This document shows positions 38,543 to 47,087 of a DNA stretch of 64,000 nt, piece by piece. A program made the translations under genes and the position numbers. The DNA comes from Streptomyces smyrnaeus. GTDB lineage: Bacteria; Actinomycetota; Actinomycetes; Streptomycetales; Streptomycetaceae. The DNA lies in assembly GCF_017676345.1 (NCBI RefSeq), contig NZ_JAFFZM010000010.1, positions 1 through 64,000 on the forward strand, in the 5' to 3' direction. The notes below the pieces were generated by a model. The model made no database searches, was not told where the DNA came from, and worked only from the letters and a program-made list of their open reading frames with translations. Every line of letters begins with the position of its first letter. Within the stretch, counting starts at the first letter, position 1.

Positions 38543-38642
38543 GACGTTCCGCTTCTGTGTCGCTGGGCAGACTGACAATCGCAGGACCCGTGGGAACACG
38601 GGGCAGCAGGGTTTCTTTCCGACCGCAGAAAGGGCGCCCGTC

Positions 38643-39116
38643 GTGATCACGACAGTGCTGATGATCGAGAAGCCACTGGTGTCCGCCGACGCGGAGATGG
38701 TGACGACGCTGCACGGCGAGGAGCCCGTCTCCTTCGTCGTCCTCATGCAGCCGCGCGGCGACCAGGACCGACTGCTGCGAGCGCTGGACGATGTGGCGCT
38801 CGGCGAACTGGACCAAGTGGTGCGTGAGGGCGACGAGCCCGAGGGCGGCGACGCCGTCGGGCCCGCCGAGCAGGCCCTGGAGCTCTCCTTGAAGCGCCTC
38901 AGAGACGCCGGCTGCGAGGCCGTCGGTCAGATCATCGAGGAGCACCCCCTCGATGTGCTGAAGTCCGTCGCCGACCAGACCCGCGCCGACGAGGTCATCG
39001 TCTTGACCGCCCCCCATCTGGTCGAGGAGTTCTTCCACCGGGACTGGGCCTCCCGGGCCCGGCACAAGGTCGGCGTGCCGGTGCTGAAGCTGTTCGCGCA
39101 CAACGACGAGGAGTAG
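38643..39116 (+). CDS. Universal-stress-protein-like small protein
   Basis: 157-aa soluble acidic protein. The Rossmann-like layout (central Glu/Gly-rich helix, LDVLKSVADQTRADEVIVLTA, SRARHKVGVPVLKLFAHN) resembles the UspA fold, but I see no clear ATP-binding G-x2-G-x9-G motif. It is probably a non-nucleotide-binding relative. GTG at 38643 with AAAGGG about 8 nt upstream. It precedes murC by 133 nt on the same strand and may be co-transcribed. Function unknown. Confidence 0.65.
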   Translation: MITTVLMIEKPLVSADAEMVTTLHGEEPVSFVVLMQPRGDQDRLLRALDDVALGELDQVVREGDEPEGGDAVGPAEQALELSLKRLRDAGCEAVGQIIEEHPLDVLKSVADQTRADEVIVLTAPHLVEEFFHRDWASRARHKVGVPVLKLFAHNDEE

Positions 39117-39249
39117 CGGCCGGGGACAGCGGGGGAGGGGGGTGGCTGTGCTCCGGACGGGAGGCCGCACCGCATAGGCTTGCGCCGTTCCTCGTCCTCC
39201 CCGGCCCGCGGTCGGGAGGTGCCCGATCGAGCCAGCAGGAGAAGTCCGT

Positions 39250-40665
39250 ATGACCGCTGCCGCCACTCCCTCCCTCCCCTCCGCCATGGAGCGGCCGCAC
39301 TTCGTCGGGATCGGTGGCGCGGGGATGTCCGGCATCGCGAAGATCCTGGCGGTGCGCGGCGCCCGGGTCGCGGGCAGCGACGCCCGTGAGTCGGCGACGG
39401 CCGACGCGCTGCGCGGTTTCGGCGTGACCGTCCACATCGGTCACGCCACCGCGCACCTGGCGCCGGACGCGACGGTCGTGGTCGTCTCCAGCGCCATCCG
39501 CGAGGACAACCCGGAGCTGGTCGAGGCGAACCGGCGCGGTCTTCCGGTGCTGCACCGCGCCGACGCGCTGGCCGCGCTGATGGAGGGGCTGCGCCCGCTG
39601 GCCGTCGCCGGTACCCACGGCAAGACGACGACCACCTCGATGCTCGCCGTCAGCCTGGCCGATCTGGGCCTGGACCCCTCCTACGCGATCGGCGGCGATC
39701 TGGAGGGACCCGGCTCCAACGCGCACCAGGGCACCGGGGAGATCTTCGTCGCGGAGGCGGACGAGAGCGACCGGAGTTTCCACAAGTACGCGCCCGAGGT
39801 CGCCATCGTCCTCAATGTGGAACTCGACCACCACGCCAACTACGCCTCCATGGAGGAGATCTACGAGTCCTTCGAGACGTTCGCCGACCGCATCGTGGAC
39901 GGCGGCACCCTGGTGATCTCCGCCGACCAGGAGGGGGCGCGGGAGCTGACCCGGCGGCTGCGCGCCGCTCCGCGCGAGCGTGCGCTCACCATCCGTACGT
40001 ACGGGCAGGCCGAGGACGCCGACGTACGGGTTCTCAAGATCACCCCGAAGGGGCTGACCAGCGAGGTCGTCGTCGTGCTGGACAGCGCGGAGCTGGCCTT
40101 CGACGTCGCGGTCCCCGGCAACCACTACGCCCTCAACGCGGTGGCGGCCCTCGCCGCGGGTGCGGCGCTGGGGGTGCCCGCCGGGGAGCTGGGGCGCGCG
40201 CTCGGCTCGTACACCGGCGTCAAGCGCCGCCTCCAGCTCAAGGGGCTGGCCCGTGGCGTACAGGTGATCGACTCCTACGCCCATCACCCCACCGAGATGA
40301 CCGCCGACCTGGAGGCCATCAGGGGCGGTGCGCGAGACAGCCGGGTACTGGTGGTCTTCCAGCCGCACCTCTTCAGCCGCACCCAGGAGCTGGGCAAGGA
40401 GATGGGGGAGGCCCTGGCGCTGGCCGACGGCTCGGTCGTGCTGCCGATCTATCCGGCGCGCGAGGACCCGATCCCGGGCGTGACCAGCGCGCTGATCACC
40501 GACGCGGCGCAGGCCGCGGGCGCGGCCGTGCGTGCCGTGGACGCGCCGGCCGAGGCCGTGGAGGCGGTGGTGGGAATGGCCGAGCCCGGCGATCTCGTTC
40601 TCACCATGGGCGCGGGTGACGTCACGGAGCTGGGCCCCGGGATTCTCGCCCGGCTCGCGGAGTGA
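39250..40665 (+). CDS. murC: UDP-N-acetylmuramate--L-alanine ligase
   Basis: Adds L-alanine to UDP-MurNAc in peptidoglycan synthesis. 471 aa, usual length. N-terminal UDP-binding motif GIGGAGMSGIAKIL; ATP-binding loop GTHGKTTTTSML; Mur-ligase residues in EADESDRSF and in ELDHHANY; C-terminal binding domain with YAHHPTEM and PHLFSRT. ATG at 39250 with AGGAGAAG at 39237-39244. It lies outside the main mur/fts cluster, as in other Streptomyces (memory). Confidence 0.97.
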   Translation: MTAAATPSLPSAMERPHFVGIGGAGMSGIAKILAVRGARVAGSDARESATADALRGFGVTVHIGHATAHLAPDATVVVVSSAIREDNPELVEANRRGLPVLHRADALAALMEGLRPLAVAGTHGKTTTTSMLAVSLADLGLDPSYAIGGDLEGPGSNAHQGTGEIFVAEADESDRSFHKYAPEVAIVLNVELDHHANYASMEEIYESFETFADRIVDGGTLVISADQEGARELTRRLRAAPRERALTIRTYGQAEDADVRVLKITPKGLTSEVVVVLDSAELAFDVAVPGNHYALNAVAALAAGAALGVPAGELGRALGSYTGVKRRLQLKGLARGVQVIDSYAHHPTEMTADLEAIRGGARDSRVLVVFQPHLFSRTQELGKEMGEALALADGSVVLPIYPAREDPIPGVTSALITDAAQAAGAAVRAVDAPAEAVEAVVGMAEPGDLVLTMGAGDVTELGPGILARLAE

Positions 40666-40717
40666 CGGGCCGCCGCCCGCACCCCGCCCGTACCCCGAAC
40701 AGCGCTGAGGAGCCGAG

Positions 40718-41122
40718 ATGGCCTACGAGATCGACAAGACCGAGGAGCAGTGGCGCGCGGAGCTGACGCCCGAGGAGTACCACGTGCTGCGCGAGTCCGG
40801 TACGGAGCGCCCGTTCACCGGTGAGTACACCGACACCGAGACCACGGGCGTCTACACCTGCCGGGCCTGCGGCGCCGAGCTGTTCCGCTCGGACACCAAG
40901 TTCGCCTCCCACTGCGGCTGGCCCAGCTTCTACGACCCGGCCGACTCGGACGCCGTCGAGCTGCTGACCGACAGCTCCATGGGCATGGTCCGCACCGAGG
41001 TCCGCTGCGCCCGCTGCGGCTCCCACCTCGGGCACGTCTTCGAGGGCGAGGGCTATCCGACGCCCACGGATCAGCGCTACTGCATCAACTCGATCTCCTT
41101 GAAGCTGGAGCCCAAGGAGTAG
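40718..41122 (+). CDS. msrB: Peptide-methionine (R)-S-oxide reductase
   Basis: Repairs methionine-R-sulfoxide. 134 aa. Two zinc-binding CxxC pairs (CRAC and CARC), the substrate segment GWPSFYDP, the HLGHVFEG block and the catalytic Cys in RYCINSISL all match the zinc-type MsrB family. ATG at 40718, with GAGGAG at 40708-40713, 52 nt after murC. The two may share a transcript. Confidence 0.97.
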   Translation: MAYEIDKTEEQWRAELTPEEYHVLRESGTERPFTGEYTDTETTGVYTCRACGAELFRSDTKFASHCGWPSFYDPADSDAVELLTDSSMGMVRTEVRCARCGSHLGHVFEGEGYPTPTDQRYCINSISLKLEPKE

Positions 41123-41199
41123 GAAGACCGAAGTGCCCGCCCTCCGGCGGAATACGCGACCGACCCCGGCAGTTCATTTGTACGCTGCACGCAGCTGAT

Positions 41200-41261
41200 G
41201 TCATGCGTCTGGTCATGCGGCGCGACACGGTGGACAGCGCAACAGTGAACTCAACAGTGAA
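41200..41261 (+). promoter_or_regulatory. Two 12-bp-phased direct repeats upstream of the MFS gene
   Basis: GTCATGCG at 41200-41207 and 41212-41219, and CAACAGTGAA at 41240-41249 and 41252-41261. Both pairs are spaced 12 bp start to start. They lie between msrB and the efflux gene, where a regulator-binding site is expected. Confidence 0.4.
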
Positions 41262-41264
41262 GGG

Positions 41265-42800
41265 GTGGCGAGGCGCGTGGGGGAGAGCTTGGCTGCGGGG
41301 CCGGGTGGGCACATAGGTACGGCGGCGGGCGGGCGTTGGATCGTCCCCGTACTGGCGTTCGGTGGGATCTCCGTCGCCGTCATGCAGACCCTCATCGTCC
41401 CGGTCGTCGCCCAACTGCCGACCCTGCTGCACACCACGACGTCCAACGCCTCCTGGGTGATCACCTCCACCCTGCTGTCCGGCGCCGTCGCCACGCCCAT
41501 CATGGGCAGGCTCGGCGATCTGTACGGGAAGCGGCGGATCGTGCTGCTGAGCCTGGGACTGATGGTGCTCGGCTCGCTGATGTGCGGCTTCACCTCGGCG
41601 CTGGTGCCGATGGTCGCCGGGCGAGCCGTGCAGGGGTTCGCGATGGGCGCCATTCCGCTGGGCATCGGCATCATGCGCGACGCGCTGCCGCCCGAACGAC
41701 TGGGCTCGGCCATGGCGTTCATGAGCTCGTCGCTCGGAGTGGGCGGCGCGCTGGGCATGCCGCTGGCCGCCTACATCGCCCAGTACACCGACTGGCATGT
41801 GCTCTTCTTCGGCTCGGCGGGCATCGGCGCGCTCGCCATGGTGCTCGTCGCCCTCCTGGTGCCCGAGTCCCCGACCCGCGCCCCTGGCCGCTTCGACGTG
41901 CTGGGCACCCTGGGGCTGACCGCGGGACTGGTGACGCTGCTGCTGCCCATCTCCAAGGGCGGTGACTGGGGCTGGTCGAGCGGCACCGTACTGGGCCTGT
42001 TCGGTTCCGCCGCGGTGATCTTCGCCGTCTGGGGGCTGTTCGAACTGCGGATCCCCCACCCGCTGGTGGACCTGCGTACGACGGCCCGCCGCCAGGTGCT
42101 GCTGACCAACCTCGCCTCCATCATGGTCGGCCTCGCCTTCTACGCCCTCACACTGGTCCTGCCGCAACTCCTGCAACTGCCCGCCGCCACCGGATACGGG
42201 CTCGGCCAGTCGATGGTGGTCTCCGGGCTGTGCGTGGCGCCCATGGGCATCGCCATGATGCTCGTCTCCTCGCTGTCGGCGCGGCTGTCCAAGGCTCGCG
42301 GCCCCAAGGTGTCGCTGATGACGGGTCTGCTGATCCTGGCCGTCTCCTATCTGCTGGGCACCCGGCTGATGTCGGCGGTGTGGCAGACGGTGGTGCTGTC
42401 CGTGCTGATCGGCGTCGGCATCGGAATCGCCTACTCCGCGATGCCCGCACTGATCCTCAAAGCCGTCGCCCCCTCCGAGTCCGGCGCGGCCAACGGGCTG
42501 AACACTCTGATGCGTTCGATCGGGACATCGACGTCGAGCGCGGTCGTCGGCGTGGTCCTCGCCCATATGACCAGCCCGCTCGGCGCCACCCGGGTGCCCA
42601 ACATGGACGGCTTCCGTACGGCCTTCCTCATCGCGGCGGGCGCGGCGGTGCTGGGCCTCCTGATCGCCGCGTTCCTGCCGTCATCCTCCGGCCGCGACAC
42701 CGGCGCGCCCCGTCAGGGGCACGGGGAACCGCGCGAGCTGCCACCAAGCTCCCGCAGTCCGCGAACGACCAGTAGGGGCATCCCCTCTCCGAACCGCTAG
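41265..42800 (+). CDS. MFS transporter, DHA2 (14-helix) drug-efflux type
   Basis: Proton-driven membrane transporter, 511 aa with about 14 hydrophobic segments. MFS motif A appears as GRLGDLYGKRRIV, and motif C-like Gly/Pro pattern in the fifth helix (GALGMPLAAYIA). This fits drug:H+ antiporters of the EmrB/QacA type; the substrate is unknown. Start uncertain: GTG at 41265 follows AAGGGG with almost no spacer, and GTG 41277 or TTG 41289 are alternatives. The last 32 or so residues (after LIAAFLPSSSGRD) are encoded by the dispersed repeat element at 42704-42788. The stop overlaps the convergent treZ stop in the sequence CTAG. Confidence 0.88.
   Translation: MARRVGESLAAGPGGHIGTAAGGRWIVPVLAFGGISVAVMQTLIVPVVAQLPTLLHTTTSNASWVITSTLLSGAVATPIMGRLGDLYGKRRIVLLSLGLMVLGSLMCGFTSALVPMVAGRAVQGFAMGAIPLGIGIMRDALPPERLGSAMAFMSSSLGVGGALGMPLAAYIAQYTDWHVLFFGSAGIGALAMVLVALLVPESPTRAPGRFDVLGTLGLTAGLVTLLLPISKGGDWGWSSGTVLGLFGSAAVIFAVWGLFELRIPHPLVDLRTTARRQVLLTNLASIMVGLAFYALTLVLPQLLQLPAATGYGLGQSMVVSGLCVAPMGIAMMLVSSLSARLSKARGPKVSLMTGLLILAVSYLLGTRLMSAVWQTVVLSVLIGVGIGIAYSAMPALILKAVAPSESGAANGLNTLMRSIGTSTSSAVVGVVLAHMTSPLGATRVPNMDGFRTAFLIAAGAAVLGLLIAAFLPSSSGRDTGAPRQGHGEPRELPPSSRSPRTTSRGIPSPNR
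42704..42788 (+). repeat. Dispersed GC-rich element, copy D, inside a coding region
   Basis: CCCCGTCAGGGGCACGGGG, then ACCGCGCGAGCTGCCACC, CCCGCAGTCCGCG and a GGGGCATCCCCTC end. It aligns with copies B and C but is read as codons of the MFS gene's C-terminus. Confidence 0.7.
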
Positions 42801-44569
42801 CGCAGCACCGCGGCGGACGCCGGCGGCAGCCGCACCGCACCGTCCACCACCCGCGTCTCCGGCTCCCAGGCGGCGAGCAGCGCCGCCTGCGCGGAGGGCA
42901 GCGGCACGGTTGCCGCACGCTCCGCGGAGAAGTTCACCGCGACGTACAGCGGCCCGTTGCAAAGCAGCAACCACCGCTCATCGCCGCCCTCCGCGCAGCG
43001 GACACCCGCCTCGCCCAACGGCAGGTGCGCCAGCACGGGATGGGCCCGGCGCACCCCCAGCAGCGTGCGGTGCCAGTCCAGCAGCCGGGCGTGCGGCGCC
43101 CGGGAGGGCTCGTCCCAGTCCAGGCACGAGCGGCGGCGGGTCGCCGGGTCCTGCGGGTCGGGGATCTCCTCGGCCTCCCACCCGTGTTCCGCGAACTCCC
43201 GTCGCCGCCCCGCGCGTACGGCCTCGGCCAGTTCGGCGTCCTGGTGGTCGGTGAAGTACTGCCAGGGGGTGCGGGCGCCCCACTCCTCGCCCATGAACAG
43301 CATCGGCGTTCCCGGCGCCAGCAGTACCAGTGCGGCCGCGCACGCCAGCAGTCCGGGCGGCAGGGACATGGAAAGCCGGTCGCCCAGCGCCCGGTTGCCG
43401 ATCTGGTCGTGCGTCTGCGCGTACGCCAGGAAGCGGTGTGCCGGGGTCTCGGCGGCTCCGGGACGGCGCACGGGCCGGCCGTGGCCGCGCCCGCGGAAGC
43501 TGGAGTACGTACCGTCGTGGAAGAAGGCGCCGGTCAGCGTCTTGGTGAGGGCGGCGAGCGGTGCGGCTGCGAAGTCGGCGTAATAGCCGTGCGACTCGCC
43601 GGTCAGCGCGGTGTGCAGGGCGTGGTGGAAGTCGTCGTTCCACTGGGCGTGCACGCCATGGCCGTTGGCGCTGCGCGGGGCCGTGGTGCGCGGGTCGTTC
43701 AGATCGGACTCGGCGATCAGGAACAGCGGGCGCCCGGTGTGTGCGGCCAGCGTGTCGACGGCCTCGGACAGCTGGGCCAGGAAGTGCTCCGCACGGGTGT
43801 CGGCCAGCGCGTGGACGGCGTCCAGCCGCAGCCCGTCGAGGTGGTGGTCGCGCAGAAAGGCCAGCGCGCTGCCGATGAGGTGGGCGCGCACCTCGTCGGA
43901 ACCGGGCGCGTCCAGGTTGACGGCCGAACCCCAGGGGGTGCGGTGGCGGTCGGTGAAGTACGGCCCGAACGCCGGCAGTCGGTTCCCGGACGGGCCCAGA
44001 TGGTTGTGCACGACGTCCAGGACGACCCCGAGGCCGTGGCCGTGTGCGGCGTCCACGAACGCCTTCAGCCCGTCCGGCCCCCCGTAGGGCTCGTGCACCG
44101 CCCACAGCGCCACTCCGTCGTAGCCCCAGCCGTGGGTGCCGGGGAACGGACAGACGGGCATCAGCTCGACATGGCTGACACCCAGGTCCGCCAGGTGGCC
44201 GAGACGGTCGATCGCCGCCTCGAAGGTGCCCTGGGGCGTGAAGGTGCCGATGTGCAGCTCGTACAGGACGGCCCCGGGCAGCGGCACCCCCCGCCAGGGG
44301 TGCCGCCAGGTGTACGCGTCGTGTTCGACGACGGCGCTGAGCCCTTCGGGCCCGTCGGGCTGGCGGCGCGACCTCGGGTCCGGCAGTACCGGCCCGCCGT
44401 CGAGGGAGAAGCCGTAGCGGGTGCCGTCCCGGGCCGGTGCCTCGGCCTGCCACCACCCCCGGTGGGTGGGCGAGGGGGTCATCGGGAGCCCGGGGGCGGG
44501 CGGGAGATGCAGGGTGACGGTTCGCGCGGTGGGAGCCCATACGTCGAACAGCATGCGCTCCATTCTCAC
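42797..44569 (-). CDS. treZ: Malto-oligosyltrehalose trehalohydrolase
   Basis: GH13 enzyme that releases trehalose from maltooligosyl-trehalose. 590 aa. N-terminal beta-sandwich, then the barrel with nucleophile Asp in GLRLDAVHALAD, acid/base Glu in LFLIAESDLND and the third Asp in QTHDQIGNRALGDR. The family block HVELMPVCPFPGTHGWGYDG is present. Start is uncertain among GTG 44569, ATG 44563 and ATG 44554. The last is preceded closely by GGAG and would give MLFDVWAP, the most family-like N-terminus. It works after TreY (47088-49496) and with GlgX/TreX (49558-51696), but is separated from them by lpdA and a LysR gene. Confidence 0.94.
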   Translation of the reverse strand: MRMERMLFDVWAPTARTVTLHLPPAPGLPMTPSPTHRGWWQAEAPARDGTRYGFSLDGGPVLPDPRSRRQPDGPEGLSAVVEHDAYTWRHPWRGVPLPGAVLYELHIGTFTPQGTFEAAIDRLGHLADLGVSHVELMPVCPFPGTHGWGYDGVALWAVHEPYGGPDGLKAFVDAAHGHGLGVVLDVVHNHLGPSGNRLPAFGPYFTDRHRTPWGSAVNLDAPGSDEVRAHLIGSALAFLRDHHLDGLRLDAVHALADTRAEHFLAQLSEAVDTLAAHTGRPLFLIAESDLNDPRTTAPRSANGHGVHAQWNDDFHHALHTALTGESHGYYADFAAAPLAALTKTLTGAFFHDGTYSSFRGRGHGRPVRRPGAAETPAHRFLAYAQTHDQIGNRALGDRLSMSLPPGLLACAAALVLLAPGTPMLFMGEEWGARTPWQYFTDHQDAELAEAVRAGRRREFAEHGWEAEEIPDPQDPATRRRSCLDWDEPSRAPHARLLDWHRTLLGVRRAHPVLAHLPLGEAGVRCAEGGDERWLLLCNGPLYVAVNFSAERAATVPLPSAQAALLAAWEPETRVVDGAVRLPPASAAVLR

Positions 44570-44600
44570 CGGCCGCCCGGCACCTGTCGCCGGGCGGCCG
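44570..44600 (-). terminator. Terminator after lpdA
   Basis: A 12-bp perfect stem (44570-44581 with 44589-44600) with a 7-nt loop, 13 nt after the lpdA stop and immediately before treZ. Confidence 0.6.
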
Positions 44601-44612
44601 GGACCGGGCCGC

Positions 44613-46067
44613 TCACCCGTGCTGGTGCAGTCCCCGTCCCGCCAGCGTCAGGAAGGCCTCCCCGACCGCCTCGCTCAGCGTCGGGTGCGGGTGGATGTGC
44701 TGGGCGATGTCCTCGGGGGAGGCGTCCCAGGCGACGGCGAGCTGGGACTCCGCGATCATCTCGGAGACGTGCGGGCCCACCAGATGCACGCCCAGTACCC
44801 GCCCGGCGGGGCCGGGTTCGGCGACGACCTTCACCATGCCGCCCTGACCGTGCACCATGCCCTTGGCCGTGGCGGTCAACGGCAGCACATTGGTCACCAC
44901 CTCGCGCCCGTCGGCCCTGGCCGCCGCCTCGCTCAGCCCGACCGAAGCGGTCTGCGGGCTGGAGTACGTCACACGCGGCACCGCCGCGTAGTCCACCGGA
45001 CGGGGCGAGAGTCCTGCCAGCGTCTCCGCGACCACCAGCCCCTCCGCGAACGAGGCGTGCGCCAGCCCCAGGGAGGGCGGCGGGAGGAGATCGCCGACGA
45101 CGTGCACACCGGGGACGGCCGTCTCCAGGGTGGTCCAGTCGGCCGGTGGCACATGGCCCCGCTCGTCCGTCGCCACCCCGGCCGCCGCCAGGCCCAGCCC
45201 GTCGGTGACCGGGACGCGGCCCACCGCCACCAGCAGCCTTTCTGCCGCCAGGACGGTCTCCGCCCCGCGCGCCGGCCGCACCCGCGCCTCGACCCCCGCG
45301 CCCGACCCGCCGGTCCGCCCCGCGTCGGTCCGGTGCGCGTCCACCAGGCGGGCGCCCGTCAGCACGGTGATGCCCCGCTTCTTCAGCGCGCGGGTCAGCT
45401 GGCGGCTGACGTCCGCGTCCTCCAGCGGCAGCAGCCGCTCCGCAGCCTCCACCAGGGTGACCTCGGCGCCCATGGAGCGGTGGAACGAGGCGTACTCCAC
45501 ACCGATCGCTCCGCCGCCCAGCACCAGCACGCTGCCCGGCAGCCCGGGAGCGAACAGCGCGTCGTCGCTGGTGACCACGTGCTCCCCGGACGGCTCCAGG
45601 CCGGGCAGCGTACGCGGCCGGGAGCCGGTCGCCAGGACGAGACCGCGCCGGGCCGTCCACCGCTCGCGTCCCCCGTGCGCCGCGGTCTCGACGTCGACAT
45701 GGTGGGGCCCGGCCAGCGTCGCGGTGCCCCGTACGACCGTGACGCCGGCCTTGGACAGCTGGCCTTCCACGCCCTTGTGGTTGCGCGAGACGATGTCGTC
45801 GCGGGTGGCGACCAGGGCGCTCCAATCGACGCTGTCCAGCGTGGCCTTGACGCCCCACCGCTCGCGGGCCTCGGCCACCCCGTCGACCAGTTCCGCGGCG
45901 TGCAGCATCGCCTTGCTGGGCACACAGCCGCGATGCAGACAGGTGCCGCCGACCAACTCCCGCTCGACGAGGGTGACGCCGAGACCCAGGTGTGCGGCGC
46001 GAAGTGCGGTGCTGTAGCCGCCCGTTCCGCCGCCGATGACGATCACTTCTGTGGTGTTCCCACTCAT
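44613..46067 (-). CDS. lpdA: Dihydrolipoyl dehydrogenase (E3)
   Basis: FAD enzyme of 484 aa that reoxidises dihydrolipoyl groups of 2-oxoacid dehydrogenases. FAD motif VIGGGTGGYSTALRAA, redox-active disulfide in GGTCLHRGCVPSK, NAD motif LVLGGGAIGVEYASFH, and the C-terminal His-x4-Glu catalytic dyad in IHPHPTLSEAVGEAFL. ATG at 46067 avoids overlap with the divergent LysR promoter region. The gene is not near E1/E2 genes, so which complex it serves is unknown. It is divergent from a LysR regulator over 105 bp, suggesting LysR control (inference). A redox-regulatory or other disulfide-reductase role cannot be excluded. Confidence 0.93.
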   Translation of the reverse strand: MSGNTTEVIVIGGGTGGYSTALRAAHLGLGVTLVERELVGGTCLHRGCVPSKAMLHAAELVDGVAEARERWGVKATLDSVDWSALVATRDDIVSRNHKGVEGQLSKAGVTVVRGTATLAGPHHVDVETAAHGGRERWTARRGLVLATGSRPRTLPGLEPSGEHVVTSDDALFAPGLPGSVLVLGGGAIGVEYASFHRSMGAEVTLVEAAERLLPLEDADVSRQLTRALKKRGITVLTGARLVDAHRTDAGRTGGSGAGVEARVRPARGAETVLAAERLLVAVGRVPVTDGLGLAAAGVATDERGHVPPADWTTLETAVPGVHVVGDLLPPPSLGLAHASFAEGLVVAETLAGLSPRPVDYAAVPRVTYSSPQTASVGLSEAAARADGREVVTNVLPLTATAKGMVHGQGGMVKVVAEPGPAGRVLGVHLVGPHVSEMIAESQLAVAWDASPEDIAQHIHPHPTLSEAVGEAFLTLAGRGLHQHG

Positions 46068-46107
46068 GGCCCCAGCCTCGGCCCCCGTCGGCTGATGAGT
46101 CCAACGC

Positions 46108-46137
46108 AATGATTCTATGGAAGCGATGAGAAGCATT
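46108..46137. promoter_or_regulatory. LysR-type operator candidate between lpdA and the LysR gene
   Basis: Imperfect dyad AATGATTC (46108-46115) and GAAGCATT (46130-46137) with a 14-nt spacer, in the A/T-rich middle of the divergent region. Size and position suit a LysR recognition site. Confidence 0.5.
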
Positions 46138-46172
46138 CATGGGAGTTTCGGCCAGCGCCCGGAGGTCGACTG

Positions 46173-47081
46173 GTGAGTCTGCGGCAGATGGAGTATCTGG
46201 TGACGGTCGTCGAGGAGACCTCCTTCACGCGCGCCGCCGAGGCGCTGCACGTCACCCAGTCGGCACTCTCGCACCAGATCAAGGCGCTGGAGCGTGAGGT
46301 CGGTGGCCCGCTGCTGGAACGGCTGCCGCGCGGTGTGCGGCTGACCCCCATGGGGCGCGCCTTCCTGCCGGACGCCGAACTCGCCGTCCGCAGCGCCCGC
46401 CAGGCCCGCCGTGCGGCCCGCGCCGCGGCCGGTGCGGGCGGCGGCGAGCTGGAGATCGCCACCGTGCACGGGCTGGCGGTCGGCGTCCTGACCGAGGCCG
46501 TCGCGCGGATGCGGCAGCTCCACCCGCGGGTGACGCTGCGGCTGCGCGAGTACGCGACGGAGGAGGAACTGCGGGAACGGATGGCACGCGGGGTCGCCGA
46601 CCTCGCCGTCGGCTACCGGGTCGAGGACTGGCACGGCCCCTGCTGGGAGATCGGCGAGGAGAGGATCGTCCTCGTCGTTCCGCCCGACGACCCGCTGTGC
46701 GACCGCCCGGGTGCCAAGGGGGAGCCCGTGGCGCTGGAGGAACTGGCCGACCGCGGCTGGGTGCGGTGCGGGATGGAACCCTGGATCGAGGGCCGGCCCT
46801 TCGTCGACCTGGTCTGCGGCCGGGCCGGTTTCGTCCCGCACACCGCCCTGCGGGTCGAGCACCCGACGACGGCGGCCCGGATGGCCGCGGCCGGCGCGGG
46901 CATCTGTCTCGTCTCGGCGCATCTGACTCCTGCCCTCGTGCCCGCCCGGCAACTGGTGGACATCGGCCCGCCCTGGCGCCGCCCGCTCACCGCCTTCTGC
47001 CGCTCCCGGCCGACCGGGGCGGCGGAGGCCTTTCTGCGCGTACTGCGGCGAGAGCAGCCGCCCGGCGACCGGCCCGGCTAG
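46173..47081 (+). CDS. LysR-family transcriptional regulator
   Basis: 302 aa. N-terminal winged HTH (LRQMEYLVTVVEETSFTRAA, VTQSALSHQIKALE) and a C-terminal effector-binding domain with two alpha/beta lobes (GELEIATVHGLAVGVLTEA, VADLAVGYRVEDWHG). GTG at 46173 with GGAGG at 46160-46164. Divergent from lpdA with a dyad between, the classical LysR layout for autoregulation and control of the divergent gene. It is convergent with treY, 6 nt apart. Effector unknown. Confidence 0.9.
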   Translation: MSLRQMEYLVTVVEETSFTRAAEALHVTQSALSHQIKALEREVGGPLLERLPRGVRLTPMGRAFLPDAELAVRSARQARRAARAAAGAGGGELEIATVHGLAVGVLTEAVARMRQLHPRVTLRLREYATEEELRERMARGVADLAVGYRVEDWHGPCWEIGEERIVLVVPPDDPLCDRPGAKGEPVALEELADRGWVRCGMEPWIEGRPFVDLVCGRAGFVPHTALRVEHPTTAARMAAAGAGICLVSAHLTPALVPARQLVDIGPPWRRPLTAFCRSRPTGAAEAFLRVLRREQPPGDRPG

Positions 47082-47087
47082 CTCCGG

